In this document: piece after piece, positions 8,615 to 17,140 of the stretch
Layout of the letters: each line of letters begins with the position of its first letter
Position numbering within the stretch: the stretch's first letter is position 1
NCBI GenBank assembly: GCA_022822495.1
Contig: JAJEBQ010000015.1
Span: 1 to 58,776, forward strand
Source of the DNA: Paracoccaceae bacterium
GTDB taxonomy: Bacteria > Pseudomonadota > Alphaproteobacteria > Rhodobacterales > Rhodobacteraceae
Reading direction: 5' to 3'
DNA: 58,776 bases
Notes under the pieces: generated by a model
The model's database searches: none
What the model was told of the DNA's origin: nothing
Seen by the model: only the letters and a program-made list of their open reading frames with translations
Translations under genes and position numbers: made by a program

Positions 8615-9183
8615 TTCCTAGAGATCAAGCTCTCATAAGGATGGGTGGTTTTATTGCTGATGAAGATATCGTTGTTGCTGTTTACCAGACATTATTTGAC
8701 TGGATGGAGATCAAACCAAGGGTGTTAAATTACGTGGCAACCGGGGCTATGGGACAAGCCTCCTCACATGGTTTGGGTTTGGCACTTGCGAATCCTGAAA
8801 GAAAGGTTTTTGTATTTGATGGTGATGGAAGTCTGTTAATGAATTTAGGTGCTCTGGCAACGATTGGTGAAGCAAGCCCCACAAATCTTTTTCATTTTGT
8901 TTTTGCCAACGGTACCTACGAAGTTAATGGGGAACATCCCATACCTGGAGGTAAAACCATAGAATTTGAGAAAATAGCTCAAGCTTGTGGCTATCGTCAA
9001 ACTTTTAAGGTCTCGTCGCTTGTTAAATTGGAAAAATTATTACCGGATCTTTTTACCAAAAAAGGGCCAACCTTTGTGGCCCTGAAGATTGTACCTGGCA
9101 AACAATATCCCCGGCGCTATGATTTTATTCACAGCCCAGAGGCCAGGGAAAATTTTCGAAGGGCACTAACCGGAAAGCCGTAG
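8611..9183 (+). CDS. ThDP-dependent decarboxylase beta subunit, sulfopyruvate decarboxylase-like
   Basis: This 190-residue protein is the pyrophosphate-binding half of the split ThDP decarboxylase (ComE-like). The ThDP/Mg motif is present: GDGS at 71-74 with Asn100 28 residues later (FANGTYEVNG). GAMGQASSHGLGLAL is the conserved active-site loop. The start overlaps the alpha subunit stop by four bases, consistent with equimolar synthesis. No sulfoacetaldehyde acetyltransferase (xsc) or phosphonoacetaldehyde hydrolase gene is in the window, so the fate of the aldehyde product is not shown. Confidence 0.87.
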   Translation: MIPRDQALIRMGGFIADEDIVVAVYQTLFDWMEIKPRVLNYVATGAMGQASSHGLGLALANPERKVFVFDGDGSLLMNLGALATIGEASPTNLFHFVFANGTYEVNGEHPIPGGKTIEFEKIAQACGYRQTFKVSSLVKLEKLLPDLFTKKGPTFVALKIVPGKQYPRRYDFIHSPEARENFRRALTGKP

Positions 9184-9215
9184 CGTTTTTTGAACACCAG
9201 TCTTATTTATGAGTG

Positions 9216-9857
9216 TTAAAACTGTTCGTGAACAACCTTTGCCACGGCTTCACCAAGTAACCGATGACCTTCAGCGTCAAAATGAATGCCATCAATCGGG
9301 GAAACGTCCATATATTTGGAGGCATCCATCCATTTCAAATTATTTTCCTGGAAAAACTCCGGTGCCATTTCTTTCAAGGTTAGGGATGTTTTATTTCCTC
9401 CACGATAAACATCGGCAAAAACTCCAACCTCCTGAATGGGTGGAGGAAGGATTATGAGTACTTCAGGTGGCCTTTGATTAGGACCAGTATTAGAATTGAT
9501 TACAGTATGAGCCAGCCACCTCAATGAAATCAGGATTTCCAATGGGAGGGCCCTAAACCTGGCTTTCAGGTCATTTGTTCCAAGGAGTATGCATACAAGA
9601 TCCAGCGGGCGATGGGAGTTGAGTGAGACTGGCAGATAAGAAAGCCCATTCATGTGAACACCTTCGATGGGGTCATTGTGAAGTGTTGTTCTTCCCGGCA
9701 GACCTTCTTCAATGATGACCCAATCAGGGTCAAGCAATCTCTGGAGATGACCTGGCCACCTTGTTTCCGGGCCAAACCGTTTGATGTCATTAACATGAGA
9801 CATTGGCGGCGTACCGTGAGTATTGCTGTCGCCATAGCAAAGTAATCTTCGAATCAT
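9216..9857 (-). CDS. SGNH/GDSL-family hydrolase (arylesterase-like)
   Basis: A 213-residue SGNH hydrolase. Block I is GDSNTHG with nucleophile Ser11, block II includes GLPGRTT, block III is GTND, and block V is DGIHFDAEGH with the catalytic Asp and His. The RWPG and GRTT neighbourhoods resemble the octameric arylesterase/perhydrolase-type family. There is no signal peptide, so it acts in the cytoplasm on small esters. It converges on the decarboxylase operon and is divergent, by only 52 bp, from the molybdoenzyme gene. Confidence 0.87.
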   Translation of the reverse strand: MIRRLLCYGDSNTHGTPPMSHVNDIKRFGPETRWPGHLQRLLDPDWVIIEEGLPGRTTLHNDPIEGVHMNGLSYLPVSLNSHRPLDLVCILLGTNDLKARFRALPLEILISLRWLAHTVINSNTGPNQRPPEVLIILPPPIQEVGVFADVYRGGNKTSLTLKEMAPEFFQENNLKWMDASKYMDVSPIDGIHFDAEGHRLLGEAVAKVVHEQF

Positions 9858-9909
9858 TATTACGACTTATGGAGTTTTAAAAAATCAATAAATTCATTAG
9901 TGTACTATT

Positions 9910-12249
9910 ATGCTTTCAGATGGTGAAATTTCAAAACTTCCCTTGACTTGCAACCATTGGGGTGCCTACAGGGTTGAGACACGCAATGATAGGATTCATG
10001 ATCTGCACCCTTTTGAGCATGATCAAGACCCCTCACGAATTGGTAAGGGCATCGTTGATGTTCTTTATTCAGATAACAGGATTTATGCCCCCATGGTTAG
10101 GAAGAGTTGGCTTGATAATGGGCCGGGTTCAAACAATCACAAAAGGGGCAACGATGCTTTTTACGAAGTTTCTTGGGAGAAGGTTGAAGAGTTGGTTGCT
10201 AAGGAGTTGAAAAGAGTCATAACGACTTATGGCAACAAAGCAATTTTTGGTGGGACCTATGGTTGGGCTAGTGCAGGCAGGTTCCATCATGCCCCAAGTC
10301 AACTCAAAAGGTTTCTGAACTGTATTGGTGGATTTACAACCAGAAAGGACAGTTATAGTTTGGCAGCCGGGGAAGTAGTAATGCCATACGTCTTGGGCCC
10401 ATTCTTTCAACTCCTTGATAAGGCAACCTCATGGTCAGCAATTAGAGGTCATACCAAACTGTTTGTAGCTTTTGGTGGAGTTCCCCTGAGAAACAGCCAA
10501 ATTAATGCTGGTGGTTTGGGGAATCATTCTACTAGAGACGGCTTGGAAAGTGCATTCAGGGCAGGTACGGAATTTATCAATTTCAGCCCAATCGAATCGG
10601 ACTTTCTGGAATCCGTCAGTGGCAAGTGGTTTCCCTTGATACCCGGTACAGACACAGCATTGATTTTGGGATTGTCCAATGTACTGGTGAAGGAAAAACT
10701 CTATGACAAGGAGTTTTTGGGAACTCATACGGTAGGGTTTGACCTCTTCAGGGATTACCTGACGGGTATTTCTGACGGTGTTAACAAGTCAGCTGACTGG
10801 GCATCTGGAATTACAGGTATCCCTGCCAGTACGATTAAAGCAATTGCCCGCAAAATGGCAACAGAAAGAACCATGATTTCGGTAAGTTGGTCATTAACAC
10901 GGCAGGATCATGGCGAACAGCCTTATTGGGCAGCTACAACACTTGCTGCCATGCTCGGTCAGATAGGATTGCCCGGTGGGGGTATCGGTTTTGGTTATGG
11001 TGCTGTTAACACTATCGGTGAAGAGCAAATTGTAATACCCGCAAAATCTATAAGCCAAAAAACCAATCCTCTAAATTCTTTTATACCTGTTGCCCGAATT
11101 AGCGACATGCTGTTAAATCCAGGAAAGGAGTACGATTATGACGGTAAGAAACGTACCTACCCCGATATAGATCTAATTTATTGGGCTGGGGGCAATCCCT
11201 TCCATCACCACCAAGATATAAACAAATTACTAAATGCCTGGCAAAAGCCATCAACTGTAATTGTTAATGATTGGTGCTGGAATGCAACAGCGAAGCATGC
11301 TGACATAGTACTTCCCTGTGCCACATCCTTGGAACGAAATGATTTTGCCATATCAAGGAGCGCTTACCTTTTTTACATGTCAAAGACCGCCGACCCGCCT
11401 GGAGAATGCAAAACAGACTTCGAAATTTTCAGTGGGTTTGCCAGGAAAATGGGTTGTTTTGATGAATTTACGGAAGGAAGAAATGAAAATGACTGGATTG
11501 AATTTCTTTATAATCTATCCAAGTCCAGATCAATGGAGGTGGGGATAGAACTTCCAGACTATGAATCATTCAGGTTAAAGGGCTGGCATAATCTGGAGCA
11601 GATAGCCCAGCCTATGGTTTTTCTTGAAGACTTCAGACGCAATCCTGAGAAAAACCCACTTCCAACAGCTTCAGGTAAAATTGAAATTTTTTCCGATACC
11701 ATCCATGGGTATAATTATGAAGATTGTCAGGGCCATCCCAGGTGGTTCGAACCTGCGGAATGGTTGGGGAATAAGTCCCCAGAGTTTCCCCTTCATTTGA
11801 TTTCCAACCAACCAGAAGGGAAACTCCACTCACAACTCGATCATGGTTCCTATAGTAAAACATTCAAGAAGAGTGGTCGGGAACCCATCCTGATGAACGT
11901 AAAAAACGCTGTTGATAGGGGTATAAATACTGGAGATACATTACGGGTTTTTAACACCAGGGGGTCATGCTTGGCAACAGCTGTGGTTTCCGATAAGATT
12001 CTTCAAGATGTGGTGCAGATGAGTACAGGTGCATGGTATGATCCAGATTTGCCAGGAGCAATCGGAAGCACATGTGTTCACGGCAATCCGAATGTATTAA
12101 CACTTGATAAAGGGGCCTCGAGATTAAGCCAGGGGCCTTCGGCCCACACATGCCTTGTTGAAGTCGAGAAGTTTGAAGGTGAAGTTCCAGAAATCAGAGC
12201 ATTCAAACCACCAGATATTATCACGTTGCAACCCACAATTGATGAATGA
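9910..12249 (+). CDS. Molybdopterin oxidoreductase, biotin/DMSO sulfoxide reductase type
   Basis: A 779-residue bis-MGD enzyme of the DMSO/TMAO/biotin-sulfoxide reductase family. The N-terminus has HWG followed directly by the catalytic domain, with no TAT signal and no N-terminal Cys cluster for an Fe-S centre, as in cytoplasmic BisC. The Mo ligand is predicted as Ser150 in DSYSLAAGEVVMPYVLG, equivalent to DYS(T)AAA in DMSO reductase. MGD-binding segments (TASGKIEIFS, ISNQPEGKLHSQLDHG, GSTCVHGNPNVLT) follow. No membrane anchor or cytochrome partner is adjacent. The likely role is reduction of a sulfoxide or N-oxide, for instance methionine or biotin sulfoxide salvage. Confidence 0.9.
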   Translation: MLSDGEISKLPLTCNHWGAYRVETRNDRIHDLHPFEHDQDPSRIGKGIVDVLYSDNRIYAPMVRKSWLDNGPGSNNHKRGNDAFYEVSWEKVEELVAKELKRVITTYGNKAIFGGTYGWASAGRFHHAPSQLKRFLNCIGGFTTRKDSYSLAAGEVVMPYVLGPFFQLLDKATSWSAIRGHTKLFVAFGGVPLRNSQINAGGLGNHSTRDGLESAFRAGTEFINFSPIESDFLESVSGKWFPLIPGTDTALILGLSNVLVKEKLYDKEFLGTHTVGFDLFRDYLTGISDGVNKSADWASGITGIPASTIKAIARKMATERTMISVSWSLTRQDHGEQPYWAATTLAAMLGQIGLPGGGIGFGYGAVNTIGEEQIVIPAKSISQKTNPLNSFIPVARISDMLLNPGKEYDYDGKKRTYPDIDLIYWAGGNPFHHHQDINKLLNAWQKPSTVIVNDWCWNATAKHADIVLPCATSLERNDFAISRSAYLFYMSKTADPPGECKTDFEIFSGFARKMGCFDEFTEGRNENDWIEFLYNLSKSRSMEVGIELPDYESFRLKGWHNLEQIAQPMVFLEDFRRNPEKNPLPTASGKIEIFSDTIHGYNYEDCQGHPRWFEPAEWLGNKSPEFPLHLISNQPEGKLHSQLDHGSYSKTFKKSGREPILMNVKNAVDRGINTGDTLRVFNTRGSCLATAVVSDKILQDVVQMSTGAWYDPDLPGAIGSTCVHGNPNVLTLDKGASRLSQGPSAHTCLVEVEKFEGEVPEIRAFKPPDIITLQPTIDE

Positions 12250-12967
12250 GGGTCAGTACTCGTTGAGAGGCAAAATTTTTTGACCGGCAATGTGGATAGA
12301 TGTGAGGCGCCATTCAGGGCAAGAAAAAGAGGACCGTTTCCTGATAGGCCTGATCGGAACAGCCCTTATTGGTTACAGACAGGAAACCCCTTCCTCCTAG
12401 AAAAAAGTGAGGAGTACATGGATAAGGACTATTTTGAAGACATAAATGCATCATCACGTTCGGATGGTAGGCAGGTATGAAATCATTCATAAATTACTAA
12501 TGTTTCTGACAGTATTTTCCGGTTCAGCATCTTGCACCGGCTTCATGCAATGGTGCACTGATTTGGAGCAGGCACAACATTTACTGTAGACTTTCATCTT
12601 TTTTATTCTCCAGGCTTGAAGGCATACAAGCATAGAATCCTGCATGACAAATTCAGTGATTTGGGAATTTCCATTCGAACGTTAGAAACTTCCAAACAGA
12701 ATTTGAGAAAACGGCAAGAAAGCCGCCTTACCATTGAAAAGGAGAAACCACCTCTATTTTAAGCTTGGGGGCCAATTGTTATAACGAAGTCTGTCGTGTT
12801 ATTGGGAAGAGGGAACATATCAGGAAGATTGACTGGTGGCCAAGATTGACAATGGATATATTTTGCCATCCCGAGTTGCACACACCTCAAGGTGATCACA
12901 TGCAAGCGTGTGTTGTATATGGGAGATTCTCCTAGCGGTGCGGAAATTCCCTGGCCGGTCCTGCTGA
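12250..12967. other. Gene-poor stretch with possible small remnants
   Basis: This 718-bp stretch has no convincing gene. A 66-codon open frame from TTG 12280 lacks a Shine-Dalgarno sequence. Another frame, open from 12562 to TAA 12760-12762, could encode a hydrophilic C-terminal tail containing DKFSDLGISIRTLETSKQN. It has no proper start and may be the end of a decayed gene. I recognise neither. It probably represents degraded DNA between the molybdoenzyme and the sulfatase region. Confidence 0.4.
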
Positions 12968-13219
12968 TCAGGAGGTGGTTGTTAATACCTGAAGAAAAAG
13001 ACCTGCCATACCGATAATCAAAACAATAACTCCCAACGTCATTCCCATAATCCATTTGCTCTGGGTATGAATTCTATTCGCAACAGTTGTATTGTTACGC
13101 TCGATATCAATCCGCATGTCTTTCAGGGTTCCGTCAATATTGGCTTCCATGATCTTAATGTCCTTCTTCAGAAGTTCTATTCGCTGTTCAAGTTCGCGAT
13201 TGTCAGGCTTTTCAGTCAT
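12968..13219 (-). CDS. Small coiled-coil protein with C-terminal membrane anchor
   Basis: An 83-residue protein. Residues about 6-50 are charged and heptad-like (LEQRIELLKKDIKIMEANID). A single membrane helix follows at about 57-78 (MGMTLGVIVLIIGMAGLFLQ). The topology resembles XhlA-type or other short tail-anchored coiled-coil proteins, but I do not claim membership. It stands alone in a gene-poor region. Coding is supported by the clear two-part architecture rather than by context. Confidence 0.6.
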   Translation of the reverse strand: MTEKPDNRELEQRIELLKKDIKIMEANIDGTLKDMRIDIERNNTTVANRIHTQSKWIMGMTLGVIVLIIGMAGLFLQVLTTTS

Positions 13220-13721
13220 AATGTAACAATGTAGATTTGTTTATCCGGCAAGTCAATTCGAAATTTATTTTAATTACTCAGAAGTTTATGGCACAGGCAC
13301 AGTTTCTGAACAGCAGGTAAATCCGGTTCATCTACATAAGGGCACCTCTGTTCATTAATTGAGCCACATTTTTTTGGCTCTTCACCAATTATGGTGGGTA
13401 ATTAACCAGTTGAATCCCTCAGGATATAAATCCTGACCCCCAATTCCTGCCATGCTAGTGGTTTGCTGCCATCCTGGACAATGTGTATCCCTTTCTCTTT
13501 TCCCATGGGGAGAAACTCATGGTTAATAACCTGTCAGGGGCGCAATGGTTTCAGTTTGTTCTTGAAAAGGGCCCGGTCTGTACACGATAAACATCTTTTG
13601 GTCTTTATTCCTTTCCCAGTAGCAGAAGAGGGTTGGTGGTGAAAATCCTGCTTGCAGTTCAACATGAACACTACATTTAACACAAATAGCACCCATCAAA
13701 AAAGACGAAGACCCGAATAAG
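13220..13721. other. Non-coding stretch holding an IS-end-like repeat
   Basis: These roughly 500 bp contain no gene I can support. A minus-strand open frame at 13523-13780 has no recognisable domain and overlaps the sulfatase gene. The notable content is the 35-bp repeat at 13341-13375, which recurs beside an IS1182-like remnant near 42.1 kb. The stretch is probably debris from an old insertion. Confidence 0.45.
13341..13375. repeat. 35-bp dispersed repeat, copy 1 (candidate IS end)
   Basis: This segment matches 42091-42125 at 30 of 35 positions in the same orientation. The shared core is CACCTCT, then ATTAATT, then GCCACATTTTTTT. The second copy directly abuts an IS1182-like transposase remnant, so I infer both are insertion-sequence termini. 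This copy has no transposase left beside it. Confidence 0.6.
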
Positions 13722-14972
13722 CTATTTACCTTGATCCAGTCTTTTTGCTTCCCATAGATAGGCATTCCGAGCTGTTGCATTTATTTCATCATCAGCAAGG
13801 GTTCGCATTGTTTCTGCCTTCGTTTTCTCTGCTGGCTGCCCAAGTGAAATAAGGATATCACAAAGTTCCAATTTCCATTGCAGATTTGGGGTTGCTTTGG
13901 TAGCATTCCAGATCTCTTCAATCCCTCCAGCAAGGTCAACCATCAGTTCTGCCCTTTCAACAGTACCAATAGTGCCAAGATTAGTGGGGTTACCATCATA
14001 CCATCCTAGCGTTCCAGTAGCATAGGCTCTGGCTGACCAGGAAAGTTTGCCGTAAAATTCCTTTAGCCATGGTTTGGAAGAAAGATCTTCCGGTAATTCG
14101 AGTGTGGTTACAATATCATCAAGTGGTATCCCGGCGTTCAATCCTTCAGTCGTTTTTTCCATGAGGAACAGGATCATTTTTCTTGTTGAAGAGAGCATTT
14201 CACGTATTTTTTCTGAACCGAATTGAGGCAAGGTATGTCCGGGTGCCAGAATGTCCGCGTTGAGGTTGGCAAGAAATTCCAGACTATCTGCCCATTTTCC
14301 ATAGTCTCGATATGCTGTTCCTCTAATTGCATAAAGATTGGGGAAGGAATGGTACCAATTATCTCCACAAAACAGGAGTTTCTTTTCTGGCAACCATACG
14401 ACAATATGATCTTCTGTTTCACCCGGGGCATGAATTAATCTGGCACCAATGCCATCTAAATTGATATCCTGATCCTTTTCTATGAAGGTAGTGGGTTGTA
14501 TAAATCCTTGTCCCAAACCCTCCATAGGTCGATTCGCAGGGCCACAACCAATATTTATTCTGTCTTTTGAATCCAACCCCATGCCGAATTGGGCTTCTGT
14601 GCGTTTTTTCAGTGCTAGGGAAGGTGCTGTTGATTCGCCTCCTACATTGACCAAATCAGATGTGAATTTATGACTTGTAATTATCTCTTGGGTTCCATCA
14701 TAAAAAACCCTAGCCCCTGAGATGTGGTCTCTGTGACCATGGGAATAGATTATTCGGCTAATGGGTTTACTGGAAAGATTTTTAAACTCTGCAAGAATGT
14801 TTCTTGCGGCCCCTATGGATTCTGAAGTATCAATGATACTGACACTATTTCTGCCTTCTATCATGTGTACATTTGAAGCAGCATACCCAACTGCAGTCCA
14901 GCAACCCTCACTGAGTTTTATGATACCTTTGGGAAATTGTTTGCTGTGCTTGACCAGATATGAATTAGTCAT
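13722..14972 (-). CDS. Metallo-beta-lactamase-fold alkylsulfatase-like hydrolase
   Basis: A 416-residue protein with the dizinc motif His78-x-His80-x-Asp82-His83 (SHGHRDH), a second metal site around APGETEDHIVVW and CGDNW, and APGHT. The PNLYAIRGTAYRDYGKWADSL segment and the LGWYDGNPTNL motif mark the SdsA1/BDS1 group of alkylsulfatases with their dimerisation domain. SdsA1-type enzymes are about 650 residues with a C-terminal SCP2-like domain; this one stops after the dimerisation region. There is no signal peptide. It overlaps the next minus-strand gene by eight bases. It may release sulfate from alkyl sulfate esters, although other substrates are possible. Confidence 0.85.
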   Translation of the reverse strand: MTNSYLVKHSKQFPKGIIKLSEGCWTAVGYAASNVHMIEGRNSVSIIDTSESIGAARNILAEFKNLSSKPISRIIYSHGHRDHISGARVFYDGTQEIITSHKFTSDLVNVGGESTAPSLALKKRTEAQFGMGLDSKDRINIGCGPANRPMEGLGQGFIQPTTFIEKDQDINLDGIGARLIHAPGETEDHIVVWLPEKKLLFCGDNWYHSFPNLYAIRGTAYRDYGKWADSLEFLANLNADILAPGHTLPQFGSEKIREMLSSTRKMILFLMEKTTEGLNAGIPLDDIVTTLELPEDLSSKPWLKEFYGKLSWSARAYATGTLGWYDGNPTNLGTIGTVERAELMVDLAGGIEEIWNATKATPNLQWKLELCDILISLGQPAEKTKAETMRTLADDEINATARNAYLWEAKRLDQGK

Positions 14973-15282
14973 TTTTTAGTTTGTAACGATTTTTCTCGTT
15001 TACAACTTTGTTTGTAAATGTTACTCCTTCATCTTCTAGTAGGGATCTGGCACAAATACCAGTTTTTTTGTCTTTAATCTTCACAGGTTTCCAATCCCTG
15101 GGAACTACTCGCCACCAAGGAAAACCATCTGTTGATAGTTCAAATTGTTTTTTGATAGCTTGACCTACAGCTTGGGACGATTGCTTGTTACCTGATAGAA
15201 ATTCCGAAATGTTGCCATAAGTCACAACCTTACCTTTCGGGATTGAATACACTATCTCTACGACCTTTTCTGAAAACCCCAT
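14965..15282 (-). CDS. Alkyltransferase-like (ATL) MGMT-domain protein
   Basis: A 105-residue protein consisting of the DNA-binding domain of O6-alkylguanine-DNA alkyltransferases. VYSIPKGKVVTYGNIS and SSQAVGQAI are the helix-turn-helix and recognition segments. The acceptor Cys of the PCHRV motif is replaced: the sequence is PWWRVV at residues 55-60. Proteins lacking this Cys bind alkylated bases and hand them to nucleotide excision repair rather than repairing them directly. It is translated upstream of, and overlapping, the sulfatase-like gene; a shared function is not obvious. Confidence 0.88.
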   Translation of the reverse strand: MGFSEKVVEIVYSIPKGKVVTYGNISEFLSGNKQSSQAVGQAIKKQFELSTDGFPWWRVVPRDWKPVKIKDKKTGICARSLLEDEGVTFTNKVVNEKNRYKLKND

Positions 15283-15351
15283 TTAAATTCTCCAACATAT
15301 TTCAACTTTGAATCTTTGAAGTAGAACGTTTTATGAAATTGGAACAGGAAA

Positions 15352-15428
15352 TGGTAGCGGGAGAGGGACTTGAACCCCCGACACGCGGATTATGATTCCG
15401 CTGCTCTAACCGACTGAGCTACCCCGCC
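15352..15428 (-). tRNA. tRNA-Met (CAT anticodon, elongator type)
   Basis: The minus-strand product is 77 nt with an encoded CCA. The acceptor stem GGCGGGG/CCCGCT(A), the D arm with AGCTCAG-TCGGTTAGAGC, an anticodon loop ATCATAA containing CAT, and the TTCAAGTCC T loop are all complete. The sequence closely resembles alphaproteobacterial elongator tRNA-Met. A lysidine-modified tRNA-Ile(CAU) is the alternative reading of a CAT anticodon but is less likely. Confidence 0.93.
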
Positions 15429-15697
15429 AGATCTTCAAAAAACCTAAAAAGCGAAAACACAAGGTTTCTTGGAAACTAAAGTATAAAAGATTAACCCCTA
15501 CTGTTTTCAATAGTCATTATAGGGGAAAGTGCTTGAAACCAGACAATATTGTATTTTTAATGCTTTCCCTTTGAAAGTTTGACCAGTAAATTGCAGTTAG
15601 TACCGTAATGCTCAGAAGGTTTTACAACTCTTGATTCTTATCAAAATTGGAAGTACAAATTAGTGAGTAAACTTACTGGGACCAGAAGGTAAATTTT

Positions 15698-16024
15698 ATG
15701 ACCTCCGATCTGCAAAAAATGAGCAAGCAAAAGAGAATCGAAGTAATTCTGGGTTTTTGTAATCGAAATAAAATTCGCGTAACATACGGTGCTGCTGCAG
15801 GCATATTGAAAGTAGCACCGAGAGGCATTGGTCAATACCTTGGCGCTAAGAGACCTGAAGCTTCCTGGGTCGTTAGCGCAAAGGATGGAAAACCAACTGG
15901 CTATGACTCAAAACACCACCACAATGAATTGTTCAAGCGAAGCGATGTAATAGAAACTCCTGAGGAACTGAGAGAGGCATTACAAAGCAAAGGTTCATTC
16001 CCCCTGGATCATCATTCTGATTGA
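15698..16024 (+). CDS. Conserved small protein of unknown function
   Basis: A 108-residue soluble protein. It contains a helix-rich N-terminal half with RVTYGAAAGILKVAPRGIGQYLG, reminiscent of a DNA-binding helix pair, then a WVVSAKDGKPTGYD segment and an acidic helix ETPEELREAL. I have a faint memory of similar uncharacterised bacterial proteins but cannot name a family. Start ATG; weak GGTAA upstream. It stands alone between a tRNA and a decayed region. Confidence 0.65.
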   Translation: MTSDLQKMSKQKRIEVILGFCNRNKIRVTYGAAAGILKVAPRGIGQYLGAKRPEASWVVSAKDGKPTGYDSKHHHNELFKRSDVIETPEELREALQSKGSFPLDHHSD

Positions 16025-16116
16025 AAACATTACGTTTAAGTTTTTTCTGCTTCAGTTGCTGTCCCAAATTTAGGGAGTAAAGGCGAAGGGATCTCATGGG
16101 TGGCAATCAAGGTATC

Positions 16117-16700
16117 TCAAACATAGGCAATGTAGGCTGTTTCTTCAGCTAGCTTGGCTAGATACTGAGCCGCCATCAGGGCCTTGCCTACGCCTATTGT
16201 ACCGTGGTTGGCAAAAAACCGAGGTATTAACTTTTGGATCCTGAAAAACTGGACTGATTTTACGCTCATTTTGTGAGCCACTATTGGTGTGATAGCGGGA
16301 TCAAAGGGATACAACCGATTTTTCCGATGGTTTGGACCGCAAGACAGTGAATAGCAAGACCTGCACTGGCATATTTTGTAGCCCAAGGGCTATGACAGTG
16401 TACAATTGCTCGAATACCGTTCCGAATCTGGTAGAGATCCAGATGGAAATTTAAATCCTTCGAGGGTTTGTGTTAAGAAGGTTCAATGGTGCTATCAAGA
16501 TGGGCAGGTTGAAGGCTGTCTTTTGAGCACTCATTACAACCTACCCCAGAAGGCTCTATGATTATCATGCCAGCATCATCAAGACGAACAGAAAGGTTCC
16601 CACCTGCATTGGTTTGAAGTCGGAGATCAAAACATCGCCTAGTGATAGCAATGAGTTCCTCCATTTTATTTTCGATATCCTTTGAAATCCGTATCAGCAA
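16117..16700 (-). pseudogene. Class II aldolase/adducin family protein, frameshifted remnant
   Basis: Pieces of one class II aldolase lie in different frames. The N-terminal part (LQTNAGGNLSVRLDDAGMI...PSG) starts at TTG 16700 behind a good AGGAG and runs to a stop at 16473. A middle part in another frame reads DLYQIRNGIRAIVHCHSPWA, the zinc-binding HxH region. The C-terminal part, again shifted, contains DPAITPIVAHK and FFANHGTIGVGKALMAA and ends at 16117. At least two frameshifts separate intact domains, so the gene is dead but recently so. Related enzymes cleave sugar phosphates or act on aldehyde/lactate-type substrates. Confidence 0.8.
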
Positions 16701-16785
16701 ATATCTCCTAGAGGGCCGAAATCAGTTGATCTGCAGATAAGTCAGCCGTAGTTTCATCGTTGATATGCGTATCCAGTCTTATAAC

Positions 16786-17025
16786 TTAAAAGTTATTGCA
16801 AGTCGAGAAGATCATTTCCCACATACCTAATATCGCAAGTGGAGTAACAAGAAACCAAATATGGTCAAAAATTAGAGAAACCGTCTTGGGGCAGAGTGTA
16901 TTTATTGCCCAACACGCCGAAGCGGCAATTGGAACCGCCAGGCTAATATTAACAGGGTTATTATAAATATATGTTGGTCTTGTGGTCCTACGCAGAATAA
17001 ACTGGACTAGAATTTTTAATGGCAA
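16786..17025 (-). pseudogene. Possible remnant of a membrane protein
   Basis: A 79-codon open frame encodes two hydrophobic stretches (ISLAVPIAASACWAINTL and IWFLVTPLAILGMWEMIF). It lies between the AbrB-type gene and the aldolase pseudogene on the same strand, so it may be a fragment of a transporter in the same decayed operon. I could not assign a family, and it may be chance. Confidence 0.3.
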
Positions 17026-17140
17026 TCATAAAGCAAAAAGACAGGAGGATAAAATATTTATAGGTCGAAGAAGCCGAAAGTCTTAAAATGAAATGTCTTT
17101 TCTTGCTGAATGATCAACGATTGCTGATAAAGGTTGAAAT

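Noticed and set aside
12280..12480. A 66-codon frame after the molybdoenzyme gene
   Set aside because: TTG start without a ribosome-binding site, low-complexity charged sequence and no recognisable domain.
13523..13780. 85-codon minus-strand frame
   Set aside because: It overlaps the well-supported sulfatase-like gene and encodes no recognisable domain. A single hydrophobic patch is not enough.
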